64,000 nt of DNA from Diadema setosum. Its lineage: Eukaryota; Echinodermata; Echinoidea; Diadematoida; Diadematidae. Shown here piece after piece: positions 46,291 through 57,640 of this stretch; the stretch's first letter is position 1, and every line of letters starts with the position of its first letter. The stretch is from NCBI GenBank assembly GCA_033980235.1, contig CM067075.1, positions 31,347,385 to 31,411,384 on the forward strand, read 5' to 3'. The position numbers and the translations under genes were made by a program. Below the pieces are notes generated by a model. The model was not told the origin of the DNA, did not search any database, and saw only the letters and a program-made list of their open reading frames with translations.

Positions 46291-48119
46291 ACACTATATA
46301 TGGATAGTGATTCTTTCAAGCTGTATTTGTATAAATTCCCGCTAATCTTGAGAACTTTTCGTTGTGGTTTTCAAAGTTAAAATCGATTTTCTCATTCATG
46401 CATCCTGGTATTGGGCTGATTCCAGGGAGCACGCGAACGACTTGCGAAGGATGCGACTGTCGAACAATGGCGAAGTCCAACATTTGTATCTTAGTCTGCA
46501 AAAGATCGCCAAACCTGCGCAAGGGATATGGATATATTCGTGGATATCACCATTAAATACCCTGGTATACTCGACCCTATAAACAATGAAAATTGACATG
46601 CTGGCATTTGATGCATCTTGCCACTTCTTTGCACCTAATCGAAAGTACATAGTTGATATTTTATCTTATATCATTGTTAAGCAAAGTGTGTTTGCCTAAA
46701 TACACGTATTGAGGTTTTGAAAATACTTTCAACAAGTTTGACAGTGTACATCCAATTAACATGACACCCGTAGTATTGTGTACATCTTACAACACGATGA
46801 GTCTCCACAATCTCTAACTGAAATGATGGACTTTGAGTTGTCACCTTTAAACACTGTCATAAAAAAAAGCATGTGTAGAAAGTCACGTGTCCCCTACCAA
46901 TCGAAAACAACGGTCTAAGTGCATTTTAACTCGGATAATCCTTTCGCTGTACAACACTCTAGCCTATTATCCCTATCCCTATCCGTTTAATCACGACACA
47001 TTATTATCTTTTCACGCGTTCTTTTCTATGAAATAAAAAAATCAACAATTAATTTTTCACATTTGAAAATATTTCCAAAGAGATCACAAAAGTGACGGAA
47101 ACATTATTCAATTTCTGCTATGCACGTAATGAAACAATTTACACACATTTTGCCCGTGAGTCATATCATGAGTATAATATCGTTGTTTTTTTTTTATCGT
47201 TGAATGTTATCATTTCTTTTGATAATATATCCAACATGCGCTCAAGATTCTAACTGAGAAATTATCACTAATTTTCTTTATTTTCCCTTTATTGCTGTTT
47301 TTTTTTCTTCAATAGAGGTATCGTCAGTTTCTCGGTGTGTTATTTGCCATTGCCCCTCCCAATCCCCCCCCCCCCCTCAGAAAAAAGATAAAAATAAGAA
47401 TGAATGACTTAAAAAAAAAACAAATATACAACACCGATAAATTTTTGACTTTATCAAAAGTACATTGTAACCTATGGATATGATGCATTATCTTTCACAT
47501 ACAGACACATACCATCCGCATAATAGACTTTGTCTTACTTCATGAATGAAAACAGACAGAAATTCTTATGGCCGTTGTCCGTTCTCATGACGTAAGTCAG
47601 TGGTTCAATTTAAACTAACGAGGAAAAAATAAGACAACAAAGGATCCTCGTGGCTTAATCCTCTCTTTGTTGTGAAGTATGAAGTATTCTGTCGAATGCT
47701 GCCCCCCCCCCCCCCATAACACAACCGCTGATATCTGTATAGAGTATCCCCAGCTCACATGGCTCATACACAAGACAAACTATCATAAAGTTTTCTTTTC
47801 AAAACCTGGGATAAGAATTCATGAGCAACCGAGTCTATAATGTCCACACTGATCAAGAATCCAATTGTAGATTCAAGAAAATGATTTACAGTTTCATCCA
47901 CCAGTCTTACAGCTTCTTTGTATATTTCTCGTAAGCAGCTAGGTAGTTGGTGTGATTGTAATATATTATTTACCCCAGAGCATACTCGTATACTTCTTTT
48001 GCACTATATATTACAGATCTGTGGTGTTTTTTTTAGGGGGGGCTGTTTTCATGTTAATTTCGATTATAGCCATTATTGGGTGGGGAGCTTCAGTACGTGT
48101 AATGATATTTAATTTTTGC

Positions 48120-48240
48120 AATGACATACCAATGCACCTGACTCATTGCATGATCCATTTAGTCACCTTTTCTTTTTAATATTTTGGAAGCCCTCCCCCC
48201 TCCCTTATGGCCGACATATATAAGTACCAGTGTTTTTAAA
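48120..48240. repeat. Dispersed repeat, copy 2 (partner at 11905-12045)
   Basis: Shares CACCTGACTCATTGCAT, ATTTTGGAAGC and TTATGGC-GACATA with the copy in intron 1 of tetraspan gene 1. Confidence 0.45.
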
Positions 48241-48284
48241 GCGATTAGGTCAATACTGTCATTTGGAACGCACACAGACACACT

Positions 48285-48300
48285 GACACATTCACACACA

Positions 48301-48341
<41 letters not shown>
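48285..48341 (+). repeat. (CA)n microsatellite
   Basis: A CA-dinucleotide array of about 25 units with early interruptions. Confidence 0.9.
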
Positions 48342-48343
<2 letters not shown>

Positions 48344-50000
48344 TATATACACGCATGATTTCCCTACGTGAATATACTTTTATCCAGGCATAACCAACAG
48401 GCGCTGTGTTGAATATTACCTGTAGTTATACACAATCATGCTGCTGGATGACATTCACGCTCCGACGCTTAATATCTATTGACCCTCATTTCATATGCAG
48501 TTGCTCTGGGTTTTACGTACATTCCACGTCCATGCAATATTATTCAGTCGACTCCATCGTTAGTGATACCCTCGAGCCTAAAGCTACCATTATTATGGCA
48601 GATTACTCAGTGCATTATCGCTCTGAATAGATGGCCTTCATATCTTTCATTTGCACTGTACAACAATTTTAGTGTACTTATAACGCTGTACATGCGATGA
48701 TATAAAAACTTAGAATAACGAATGGGAAGCATTATCGTGCTTATCATGTATAGGATTACGTTACCATACTCTTTGATGTGTGCGCAATATGGTATTTAAG
48801 ATTTTTGCAGGTACTGACAGTTACGATTTCGTCAATGCAGAGGACAACATAGGATTACAAATAAACAATATTCATCACTGTGATGCATCAAACTTACACT
48901 CTAAAATCATATCAATCGTCAACAGTTGGTCAACGTCAATGACTTTAAGTAAAGGAAGCTTTCGTTTTGTAGGAATTCAGGCCCACATTATGATTCGAGT
49001 CATCAACTAACCCGATCAAAAATGCTCTAACTCAAAGAATGGCATGATATTACAAGTATGGTTAATGTGCTGAATGATCACTAAATGCTTATCATTCAGA
49101 TGACCTTTTCAATCATTATTTGAACAATCTTTGCACATACAAATCGGTATAACTTGCTGAGGGAAATAATGCAAAGGCTAAATGTAGGTAATAATGACAG
49201 GTGTATTATACAGTATCAGTATCTGAATCTGATTCATCAACGCTTTCAGTTTTTATCCTTTAGCTGACGTAAGAGGGAGCTCGTTCAGTGACGATTGTGT
49301 TCCCTAGGCTTGTACTAACTCTCTAATTGTCTATTCTCATTGACGTTCAAAATCTTCCCAATATTATTAATTGTCCCTCGACGAGGTGTGACGCTTAACC
49401 TTGTCGTGTTATTTCTTCCATGATTATTCTTATGTCGGTTTGCATTGAATCGTCATGTTGTAGAAAATAGAACCCCAGAAGATTTAGCTCAAGCCACTGA
49501 TGCTTTGCTGCTTAGGATGAAACTATAATAACTGTAATATTTTTTAAACTCCTGCAGATGCCACTCTTTCTGTCATCTTTCGTGGATGGTATGGCGTCAT
49601 CGTAGTCCCGTCCAAGTCCTTTCTCAGGAGGCGCAAGCCTGACAGATCCCACAATGAATGAACCACTGATCGCAACGACTCTAACAGCTTCATTTATTCG
49701 AGGACACCTTTCTATGCAAATCTTCCTCATCCAGCGTCCTCTTCAGAAGTCCTGTATGGTTATGAGATGAAATGAAGAGATGGAACTTTTCTGTGACTGG
49801 AATAGTGACAGAATAAAGTTTATCTCAATCCGAATCTGAGATTTATAATACATTAATTTTTGCATGAAAGGAGACAAATTTTTAAGAAAACCCGCTCACT
49901 ATAAAACAATAAAATTATGTCGTCACCACCGTTATGACCACGGTGTATTACAAAAGTTACACCTTGTATCGAAGACGTCATCTGTAGAGTAACATTCAGG

Positions 50001-51410
50001 ATGGTTTTCAGCAGAGGTGACGTCACTCTATCGGTCGTTACCACATTCCTGGTTGTCTGTTTCGGGACTTGTTCCTGGACGGCGATGGGTGGGATTTGGA
50101 TGGAGTTGTCACTACTTATCAGCCTGGGTATTTCGGAGGGATACTCCATCGGTTCTTACGTCCTTATTGCCTCGCAGATTGCCGTGGTGGGTCCCATCAT
50201 TTATGTTATATGTCAGTACTTCGCCCCGAAGGGGTACCATCTAGAGATTCCAGCTATTTACCTCGTTCTTGCCCTTGGATGTACGGCCAGCTTCCTGTTG
50301 ATATTTCTATGGGATGAGACGTCCGTGTGGGTAATAGATGGCAACAAACACAGCACAATGTTTCTGATTCTAGCGTTCTGCATGTCCGTTGTCGAAAGTA
50401 CGTCGAATTTGACATTTATACCCTTTGTATCTCGCCTAAAGTCGAGTTACCTACGTTGGTACTTACTCGGCGAAGGATTAGGTCTAGTCACTCCGAGTCT
50501 TCTTGCACTCGCTCAGGGGGCGGGAGGCTACGGAAATTGCAAGGCAAGCTACACGTTCATCAACGAGACGTATGATCATCTAACCAACACGACAACAAGG
50601 CACAACTGCACGGAGTGGATGGCCGAATGGCAGCCCACGCGGTTTTCTCCCAGGGTGTATTTCGCATTTAGTTTCGTATACTTCGCTGCCGGTTCCGTCG
50701 CCTTCTGCCTCCTACGATGCCTTCCGGTGTTTGAAGACCAATATGAGCCCGACAGCGCGGAAGACATCAACCAGAAATTGAACCAAGAATGGCACTGTTA
50801 CCGCGGATGCTTCTCGTGTGCTTTCAAAGGCAACGACATCAGTAGCAAAGAAGATTCTTACCTACTCTCAGAGATCACCTCGTGGATGACGAGTCTCGAC
50901 CGTGGCAATACGGATGAACCCGATTACCAGTCGCGACATGAAACTGACCAAAGCAAGGGTCAAGATCACGAACGTGAGCTGAAAGCAACGTCAGACTATA
51001 ATAAGTCTAGTAACCAAAAAGACATAAGAAAAACGGTGATCAAATCTGGGCCTGACTGTAACGCACAGACGGGAGATTCACCCCAAACCGAGCGCTCTGC
51101 CGCCCTATCAACGCTACTACTCCTCGTGATGCTAACAACCATCAGCGCTGCGGATTACGGGGTTCTTCCCTCGGTGCAGAGCTACTCGATAGGTGCTTAC
51201 GGATCCACGGTGTACCTCGTAGCTTCCGTTCTCTCTGAGTTCAGTGTTCTCATTGCTAGCCTGGTCGTTGTCCTACTACCCAGACCAAACTACCTCGTGG
51301 CAGTGCTCACATCTCTTGGAGGATTACTGGCGGGGACGTACTGTACGGTGACAGCTACACTAAGCCCGAGTCCACCCTTTCAGCATCAACCGTTTGGTCC
51401 AGTTCTAATC
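50001..51410 (+). CDS. SLC52A: Riboflavin transporter, coding exon 1 (residues 1-470)
   Basis: Starts at ATG 50001 and ends at ATC before donor GTAAGT. Reading on through the donor leaves the family sequence and enters an AAT repeat and a SINE, confirming the splice. The GC content and codon variety are clearly higher than in the flanks. Confidence 0.93.
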
Positions 51411-52565
51411 GTAAGTGTGGAGAGAGTCCAACTACAAATCTTGATATTTGCTATCGGCAGTAGTGGTTGGGCTATACCCATAATAATAATAATAATAATA
51501 ATAATGATAAGGTCTTCTTTATCCAGGGTAGCCGCTTCAGTGTTGCCACTGCTCTACCAGAGGACCATGCCGTTATAATTACCTTAGCGCTACCAGGTAC
51601 CCATTTATACACCCGGGTCGAGAGGGACATAGTAGGTAAAAAAAAAATATCGTGTCTAAGGACGCAAGAACTGGACGGGAATCGAACTCGGGTCCTCCGA
51701 ATGGGAATGGGGAGTCTTATCTACTATGCCACAGCGCCCCCGCGTGTATCCAAAATTTCTAAAATGTCGTACATTCTCGATGTGCTTCCATCAAACTGTC
51801 AAAAAATTTAGCAAAGATGGACACACGATAAAGGAAATTTTTCAATTCGGCTCTGATTGTATAAACATCGAGTTATTAGTAAGGGTATCTTAAAGATATT
51901 GCATAACCACGTGTGGAGTTTCAGCCTACTAACAAAAGATCGTACTTATTCTGGCTTTTGATCGGCTTTTAACCAAGTTCGGAGTTAACTTCGCGCGAGA
52001 TTAAAAATGCCATTCGTATGGCCATCTTGTGTCAATTTCAGGACAGTGTGACGTCAGCCTAAAGATTTCATATATTTGTGCTGCCATCGTTCGTGGTTTG
52101 GCATTCTTAAGCCATTTTAGCCACCATACATGCTTAGCTTGTTGATTAGCCTTAGACCAAATTCGGGTCCAAGTTCGCGCTAAATTGAAAATTACATATT
52201 CGTATGGCCATCTCATGTCAATTTCGGGACAGTATACCCAACCTTAAGGCACGACTGATGCCAATGCAGTTAGTTGTTTCGAAGCTCTGATCTTTTATCT
52301 GCCTTTTTAATCATTTAAAATGTCATTACAGGTGGGAGCCTGGATACTCCAGGGTTTCCTCTTCTCCTTCTGTCGCGCCACCATAGCCCTGATCCTGCGA
52401 GACGACCAGCGGAGCGGGTTTCTGCTTAATTGGTTTGGACGTTGCACGACGCTAGGCGCCATGATCGGTTCCCTCGTCACCTTCCCGCTTATAAGCGTCT
52501 TTAAAATATTCAAGGAATTCGAACCCTGCATTAACTTACCAGTGTGTGTGCCGATGACGTACTGA
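50001..52565 (+). CDS. SLC52A: SLC52A-family riboflavin transporter, complete, two coding exons
   Basis: Exons 50001-51410 and 52332-52565 join in phase 0 across ATC/GTAAGT and attacag/GTG, giving 547 residues. The product imports riboflavin across the plasma membrane. Family marks: N-terminal SWTAMGGIWMELSLL in TM1, HSTMFLILAFCMSVVEST in TM4, TFIPFVSR, then GEGLGLVTPSLLALAQG in TM5, and DYGVLPSVQSYS in TM7. The second exon gives TM10-11, with LRDDQRSGFLLNWFG and GSLVTFPLISVFKIF. About 11 membrane segments are predicted. The loop before TM6 has three N-glycosylation sequons (NET, NTT, NCT). The cytoplasmic TM6-7 loop is about 130 residues and highly charged, making the protein longer than the usual 440-470. 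The start fits the family N-terminus. Member number (2 or 3) cannot be fixed by eye. An acceptor-like site just above the ATG suggests an upstream 5'UTR exon. Confidence 0.93.
51481..51745 (-). mobile_element. tRNA-derived SINE in the riboflavin transporter intron
   Basis: On the minus strand the head reads GTGGCATAGTAGATAAG (A-box-like TGGCNNAGT) and, about 30 bases on, GAGTTCGATTCCC (B-box-like). These are the internal RNA polymerase III promoter elements of tRNAs. A body of about 170 bases follows, then CTACCCTGGATAAAGAAG and an (ATT)n tail, which reads as (AAT)n at 51481-51506 on the plus strand. No tRNA gene proper is present: the 3' acceptor half is missing. Confidence 0.7.
51960..52245 (+). 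repeat. Direct repeat pair in the transporter intron
   Basis: 51960-52060 and 52140-52245 share AACCAAGTTCGG / GACCAAATTCGG, ATTCGTATGGCCATCT and GTCAATTTC-GGACAGT in the same order. They represent a diverged tandem duplication of about 185 bases. Confidence 0.55.
52332..52565 (+). CDS. SLC52A: Riboflavin transporter, coding exon 2 (residues 471-547)
   Basis: The acceptor is tcattacag and the frame runs VGAWILQGFLFSFCRATI and GAMIGSLVTFPLI to a TGA at 52563-52565. This is the C-terminal family region with the last two membrane segments and a short Cys-containing tail. Confidence 0.92.
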   Translation: MGAWILQGFLFSFCRATIALILRDDQRSGFLLNWFGRCTTLGAMIGSLVTFPLISVFKIFKEFEPCINLPVCVPMTY

Positions 52566-52654
52566 CCTTTCAGAGCGCAGCCAAGTCTGTTGGTTGTCTT
52601 GTTGGTTGTCGATGATTAGGTGCAATTGATTGCTAATGTAGTCACCAAATTGAC

Positions 52655-53030
52655 CTGGGTAAAGCACTCGGCACACCGAGCACGGTAACAACGATCCGGC
52701 TTTTAGCTATGTTGCGCCAACAGGAACCATGTATGGTTCTGCTACAATATCACTTCCCCCTCTAATTATTTTGTTACAAAATAGAACTTCATTAATTTGG
52801 TGATTTAGTTTTTTCTTGATTTTGACATTAGAATAGAATTTCGGGTGATTTTGAACCGAATTATTGATATTTTAACAGAATCAAACATAGTTTATTTGGG
52901 CGCACCATAGCAAAAAAAAAAGCCAAACAAACAAGCAAAACTAAACAAAGCAGAAAACAAAAACTAAATCCGGACCATTGCCGTTACCGTAACCGTGTTC
53001 GGTGTGCCGAAGCCTTTAGCCCACTGGCAT
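52655..53030. mobile_element. Palindromic MITE just downstream of the riboflavin transporter
   Basis: GGTAAAGCACTCGGCACACC near 52658 and its inverted partner (CGGTGTGCCGAAGCCTTTAGCCC near 53000-53024) bound a loop with A-rich sequence. The inner arm GAGCACGGTAAC pairs with GTAACCGTGTTC. It begins about 90 bases after the stop codon, so it may lie in the 3'UTR. Confidence 0.5.
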
Positions 53031-53044
53031 TACCGACGGTACTG

Positions 53045-53365
53045 TTCTGTAAGTATCTCATTAGCTTGGAGACTACATGGCGACTTGTTGGATACTCGAA
53101 TCTCGGCGACGTGTCCGGGAACTCACAAAACAATGGAACATGCTCGATTTTCATTTGCGTAGGCTTTTTCTAGTTTCTGCTGGTCTTGTAGACGTCACCG
53201 CAACGTCTTCGCGACGTTTCCTCAGTAGCAACCACGACTGATTTTGTCAGCAAAGTCTCCTAGACGTGTCCGCGGCCTTGCGGAAATCTACCGGTGACGA
53301 TGTGGAGACGTCGTATCGCGAAGATGTATCTACGCAACTGAGAAGGTGTCTCGGAGACACCGCGG
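53045..53365. repeat. CpG-rich word-iterated region (GGAGAC/GGCGACG)
   Basis: Degenerate iterations of GGAGAC, GCGACG, AGACGTC and their complements span about 300 bases, unlike the AT-rich surroundings. The style matches the word-iterated transposon arms elsewhere in the window, but no end or target duplication could be fixed. Confidence 0.4.
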
Positions 53366-54949
53366 CAAATGTAAAAAAAAAAAAAGCTAAATACTCTTTT
53401 TAAGGAATTCGCAAATGAGTCTGTGGTAAACAATCTACCTATTCTACTATCAAATCTTGTAATGATTTCGTTTTAGCGAGGGAATATACTAACTTACCAT
53501 CTACAATTATTTTGTTGATAGGCCTACTTTTTATCGTCATTTACTCAATTGTCTGTTCATTAATCTCTTTTGATATCGCCTCCCCACGGTAAATCAAGCA
53601 TGGTTTCTTAACTATGATTATTGGATTAATTGCTCCATTTAATTTTGTGCTGATGTTCAGATCGGAGCAGCTGCGCTGTCATTTCGTAAATAAATATCCA
53701 AAACGTGAAAGGGCTTTACGTCTGTGTGTAGGCTGTGGAGGGTTTTCAGAGTGTATTGTTGTTAATCTTCTTCTTCTTCTTCTTCTATAAAATTGATAGT
53801 AGGGAGAAGATCTTGGAGAAAGCCCAAGTATCTCGACAAAAGAGAGCCGCCTGATGTAACAGCGTTACAAACAAATTGCCTTCAAAGATTTTGTGTGTAA
53901 ATCAACACTTAAAAAAAACTTCAGTTCTTTGATACAAATTTCTCAAACACAGTTTTTCAAAATAACTTTTCTGAGGTAAACATTGTTTCTGCGTTCTCAT
54001 CTTGCAGCTAATCAGAAAAAAAAGGTCTAAAAAAGAAAACATTTAGTATAAACAATTATAATGTCACTGTGCTTATCATTTAACTAAATTAGGGCCTGAT
54101 AGCATTCATTCAAATTTCATCGAGGAAAATTATGGCAATATATTTAAAGAAATGAAAACATGATAGCATGAAAGTGTATGAAATAGAGAAATGTCAAACA
54201 TTTGAAATTTCTCGGTTTGAGAAGGTAAAGCCATACATGAAGGAATATCTTAGCAAAATAAGTTTTAGTATAAGTTGAAAACATTGCTTTATTTGGTTCC
54301 ACATCAATGCCTCATTGTGCCAAGTATGAGAGGAATAACTTTATTATTTTCATACAGTTAGCAATTACGTTCTGATAGACATGGAGATGAAGGACTTCAT
54401 TTATTTTATTTTTTTTTAAAAACACTAAACCATTGTACATGAAATACAGTGTACGTGTATACCATTCCTTAATTTTTGTTTCAACTTATGAAAAAAAAAG
54501 GATTCTCGTAATAATAGAATACGACAAATAGGGAGATTACAAAATTATCATAGTGTTGTTACGTCTTGACCCTATACAAGAAAAAGACACATAACTTCAA
54601 GAAAAAAAAGTAGATAAAGTGCGTGTGTGTTTGTGTGTGTATGCGTGTGTGTAAACGTACGCGTACAAAAGGAAAATACACATTGAGCAAAGTTGGACGC
54701 CAGAGTACATTATATTTATCCATCTAATTTGTGAACTTCATATTTTCATTGTGTAATCATTTTCTCGCAATTTTACTTTCCTTACTTTTCAAGCTATTCT
54801 GCTTGTATTGGGAAACACTATTTTTGCTTACTTTCTACTTGCGTTTAACACAGTGATTGATGCTTTATCGAGATCCACAAACGCACATCACGCACACACG
54901 CACACACACACAAATATGTATATATATATATATATATGTATATATAGAT

Positions 54950-55030
<81 letters not shown>

Positions 55031-57595
55031 CACATCCTTTGGAAACAAACCACTAAACATTGCTAAAGAAGACAAATCAATTTATTCATAGAGTAGAAGT
55101 CAACAGTTTTAGTAAGATAATATATTCGAATACCACACACATTTTCATGAGAAGTTAATAACCATATGCGTCAATATTTACAGTAGTCATGGTAGTATGA
55201 AAATGTATGAAAGACAAATTAACAGCTAAAACTGTTCACCTAAAATATCACACGCTGCGCGGAATGGACGGAAGAGTTATTAATACAAAACTTATCTGCT
55301 GAAAGGACGGTATTCGTATTTCATTGTTTCTCATCTCTCTTTGAAAGACAACAGTAACTCCATTCGTCATTATTCGTCATAATATACAATAAGATTCTGT
55401 AAGAAAAAAAGTAACAGCACGTTTTTACCCGACATCCCTCCTATCATCGTACCAAGCCTATTATAGCTTTATGAAAGGCACTTTGAATTACTGGCTGGTG
55501 ACATGTATCTAGCAAGATAGACATGGATGCTCCAAAAATACCGCGTTTCACATCAGTTGAACCATTCTGCGACTAGTGTTTGATTTTCGAATCCAAAATA
55601 CTTGTCCTGAAAATGGTCACCAACGTGAGTTGATGCTAACGTGAGGTTTATTCGTGCATTGTTTATAAACAAACAAAAGACTTCTCCTTATCTCTCAAGG
55701 GAAATTTCTGGAAATAATTTATACATACTCCTTCAGTGTGTTAGTTTCAGTATATACAGAAATTGCAATCCAGATTTGTAAGATTTTTTTGAAAGACTGT
55801 GCATGATTAGACGAAATAACAACAGCCAAAGATCTCTGTATATTACAGCATACTGGTATACAACATGCTTACGGCGAGTAATATTCAGCTTTTTGACGGC
55901 TTGTTCCGAGTAATGACAGCTTTTTACATACAGGCCGGGTAATTGTGCGAACATTTTGAAGTAAAGTTTATCCGTTTCAACAGCAAATTGGATTCTACCG
56001 TTAATTTTAATAGTCTTAGTCTCCAATTTAAAATAATACAATGTTTACAAAATCCGAAAATAGGTCACTTTTGCATGATGGTAAAAGCAGGGAAGTGGTC
56101 CCACCGCCCTGGTCAAAGTGAACAATGCTTAAGATTGCTGTAGACACCTCAAAAGTGAGAATAAAGGCTATAAAAAGCTATAAAAAAAACATGCTCACAA
56201 CAAAGTGACAATTTTAAAATAGAGCCTTTTCTCTTAACGCTTTAAAAAGTCGGAATACCATCTAGAATTCGTGTTTCCATCCTCCATAATGTTCAACCTC
56301 AATCAGAGCCATCATCATCTTCATCGACATCTCTACATCTCTTAAAAATGGTCCTATTCGTCTGAAATTTTCTATTCTTTTCCCCTTGTCTTTTTGTTTT
56401 ATTTTTCTTGGCAATAACTTTACATATTTCTTCTCTGTTTCTTCCCTCTATATTACACACTTTCTTCTCCATGGATCCACACTTATTCACAATAATTTAT
56501 AGTACTTATATACATCTTGGACACTTTTATTACGTTTATTTTTTCTTTCATTGCTTCGAAGTCCGTTACCATGGTTACTCCGCTTCTCCTACCAGCCACC
56601 GGTCCTGACAACAGCGCCTGGAAGTTTTCATAAAAGAAAAAGAAAAGTGAAGGTGACAAACGTGTTTTGTTTCGATTATTTTTGTTTTCTTTCTGTGTTT
56701 TTTCTCCATTTCTTTTTTCCCCAGTGGTAGATATTTCATAACTTTTTTGGGGGAACAATGACGTAATTTTTAATGCGATTTCATGCCAGAATTATTCCAT
56801 TTTTTTTTTTGGGGGGGGGGGAATCAGCACAAAAACCACTGGTATATTTGTGTGTTATATCATTGCTGTTGTTTTAGTGGTTGTTACTGCTGCTGCTTGG
56901 TGCTGTTGTATTTTGTCGACGCGATGACTGATTCTGAATTGTACAATTCTAAAAACGCCGTGAACCAGTAATGCATCATGACATTTTTATGTAATGACAG
57001 GGGTTGTGATCTGCAGCCGTTTCGGTTTCTAGGTACACCATTTATTTGTTTGGGATGCCATATCAATATAATGCCATCACCCAAATCTATCCAGTGGTTT
57101 ATCAGGATATGGTTTCCGATTGGGCATGGTACAGGTGTGGCGTAGTAAAGTCGGTTATTACTTCAAATAAGAGGATGAACAGTGAGTATCAACATGGGTC
57201 AAAAACTCGACTTTATCTGACATGTTATGGAGATAATTGTCGACAAACACTTCACCTTACGTTTCTGTACATCCGGCCATCTTTAACTAGCTTACACAAT
57301 GTCATTTCAAGAAAAGAAAGAAAGTAACCATGGACTGAGTACAAGGTATTCTCATGAACAAAAAAAAACAAAAAAAAACCGAATAATTCTTTCTCGTTCT
57401 CATATATAGTTGACATTTTTTTCAACATTTTGTCAATTATAAAACCCGACATCAATCACAGTACAGTATACTAGAGAACTAGGCTAGTGGTTTCATGGAT
57501 AAGTATTGTAATGTAATATACATACTTATCCATCAAGCCACTTGCCTATGTACACATACAGAGAGGATGGAGATAGGGAGATATTTCCTATTAGG
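53366..57595. other. Intergenic stretch, no gene recognised
   Basis: Between the transporter and the second tetraspan gene I see AT-rich sequence, a (TA)n block (54915-55022), a T/G run near 56800-56820, and a small hairpin at about 57484-57545. Open frames up to 104 codons show no domain. An AATAAA near 53687 could serve the transporter, but this is unverified. Confidence 0.45.
54915..55028. repeat. (TA)n microsatellite block
   Basis: Three consecutive TA arrays with brief interruptions, preceded by (CA)n. The open frames through it are artefacts. Confidence 0.9.
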
Positions 57596-57640
57596 CTACA
57601 TACCAGTATGAACAGTCTGAGTGTTGCCAGTGTAAACCAC
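57596..57640 (-). CDS. Tetraspan gene 2, probable terminal micro-exon
   Basis: A strong polypyrimidine acceptor (cgctctcttttcttcacag) precedes 14 codons, VVYTGNTQTVHTGM, and a TAG. Phase 0 fits the TM4 exon, and joining gives a smooth GTGTT-VVYTG tail. Length alone makes this uncertain. A donor-like GTATGT inside it would allow other splicing. Confidence 0.42.
   Translation of the reverse strand: MVYTGNTQTVHTGM

Larger units (their letters stand above)
44140..49990. other. Intergenic stretch upstream of the riboflavin transporter, no gene recognised
   Basis: It contains a degenerate telomere-like tract (45557-45635), a LINE/SINE-type tail with (ATT)n (45770-45950), a minus-oriented LINE tail (46155-46290), poly-C tracts near 47369 and 47702, a dispersed repeat (48120-48240) and a (CA)n array. 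A LINE-like GAATAAAGTTTATCTCAATC lies near 49812. No TATA box or CpG-rich start region for the transporter was evident by eye. Confidence 0.45.

Noticed and set aside
51411..51578. Read-through extension of the riboflavin transporter past 51410
   Set aside because: The sequence loses family similarity at a GTAAGT donor and enters an AAT repeat and SINE. The C-terminal family region is found at 52332.
51640..51745. A functional tRNA gene on the minus strand
   Set aside because: A- and B-box-like motifs are present, but there is no matching acceptor stem or full cloverleaf. The (ATT)n tail and body identify a SINE.
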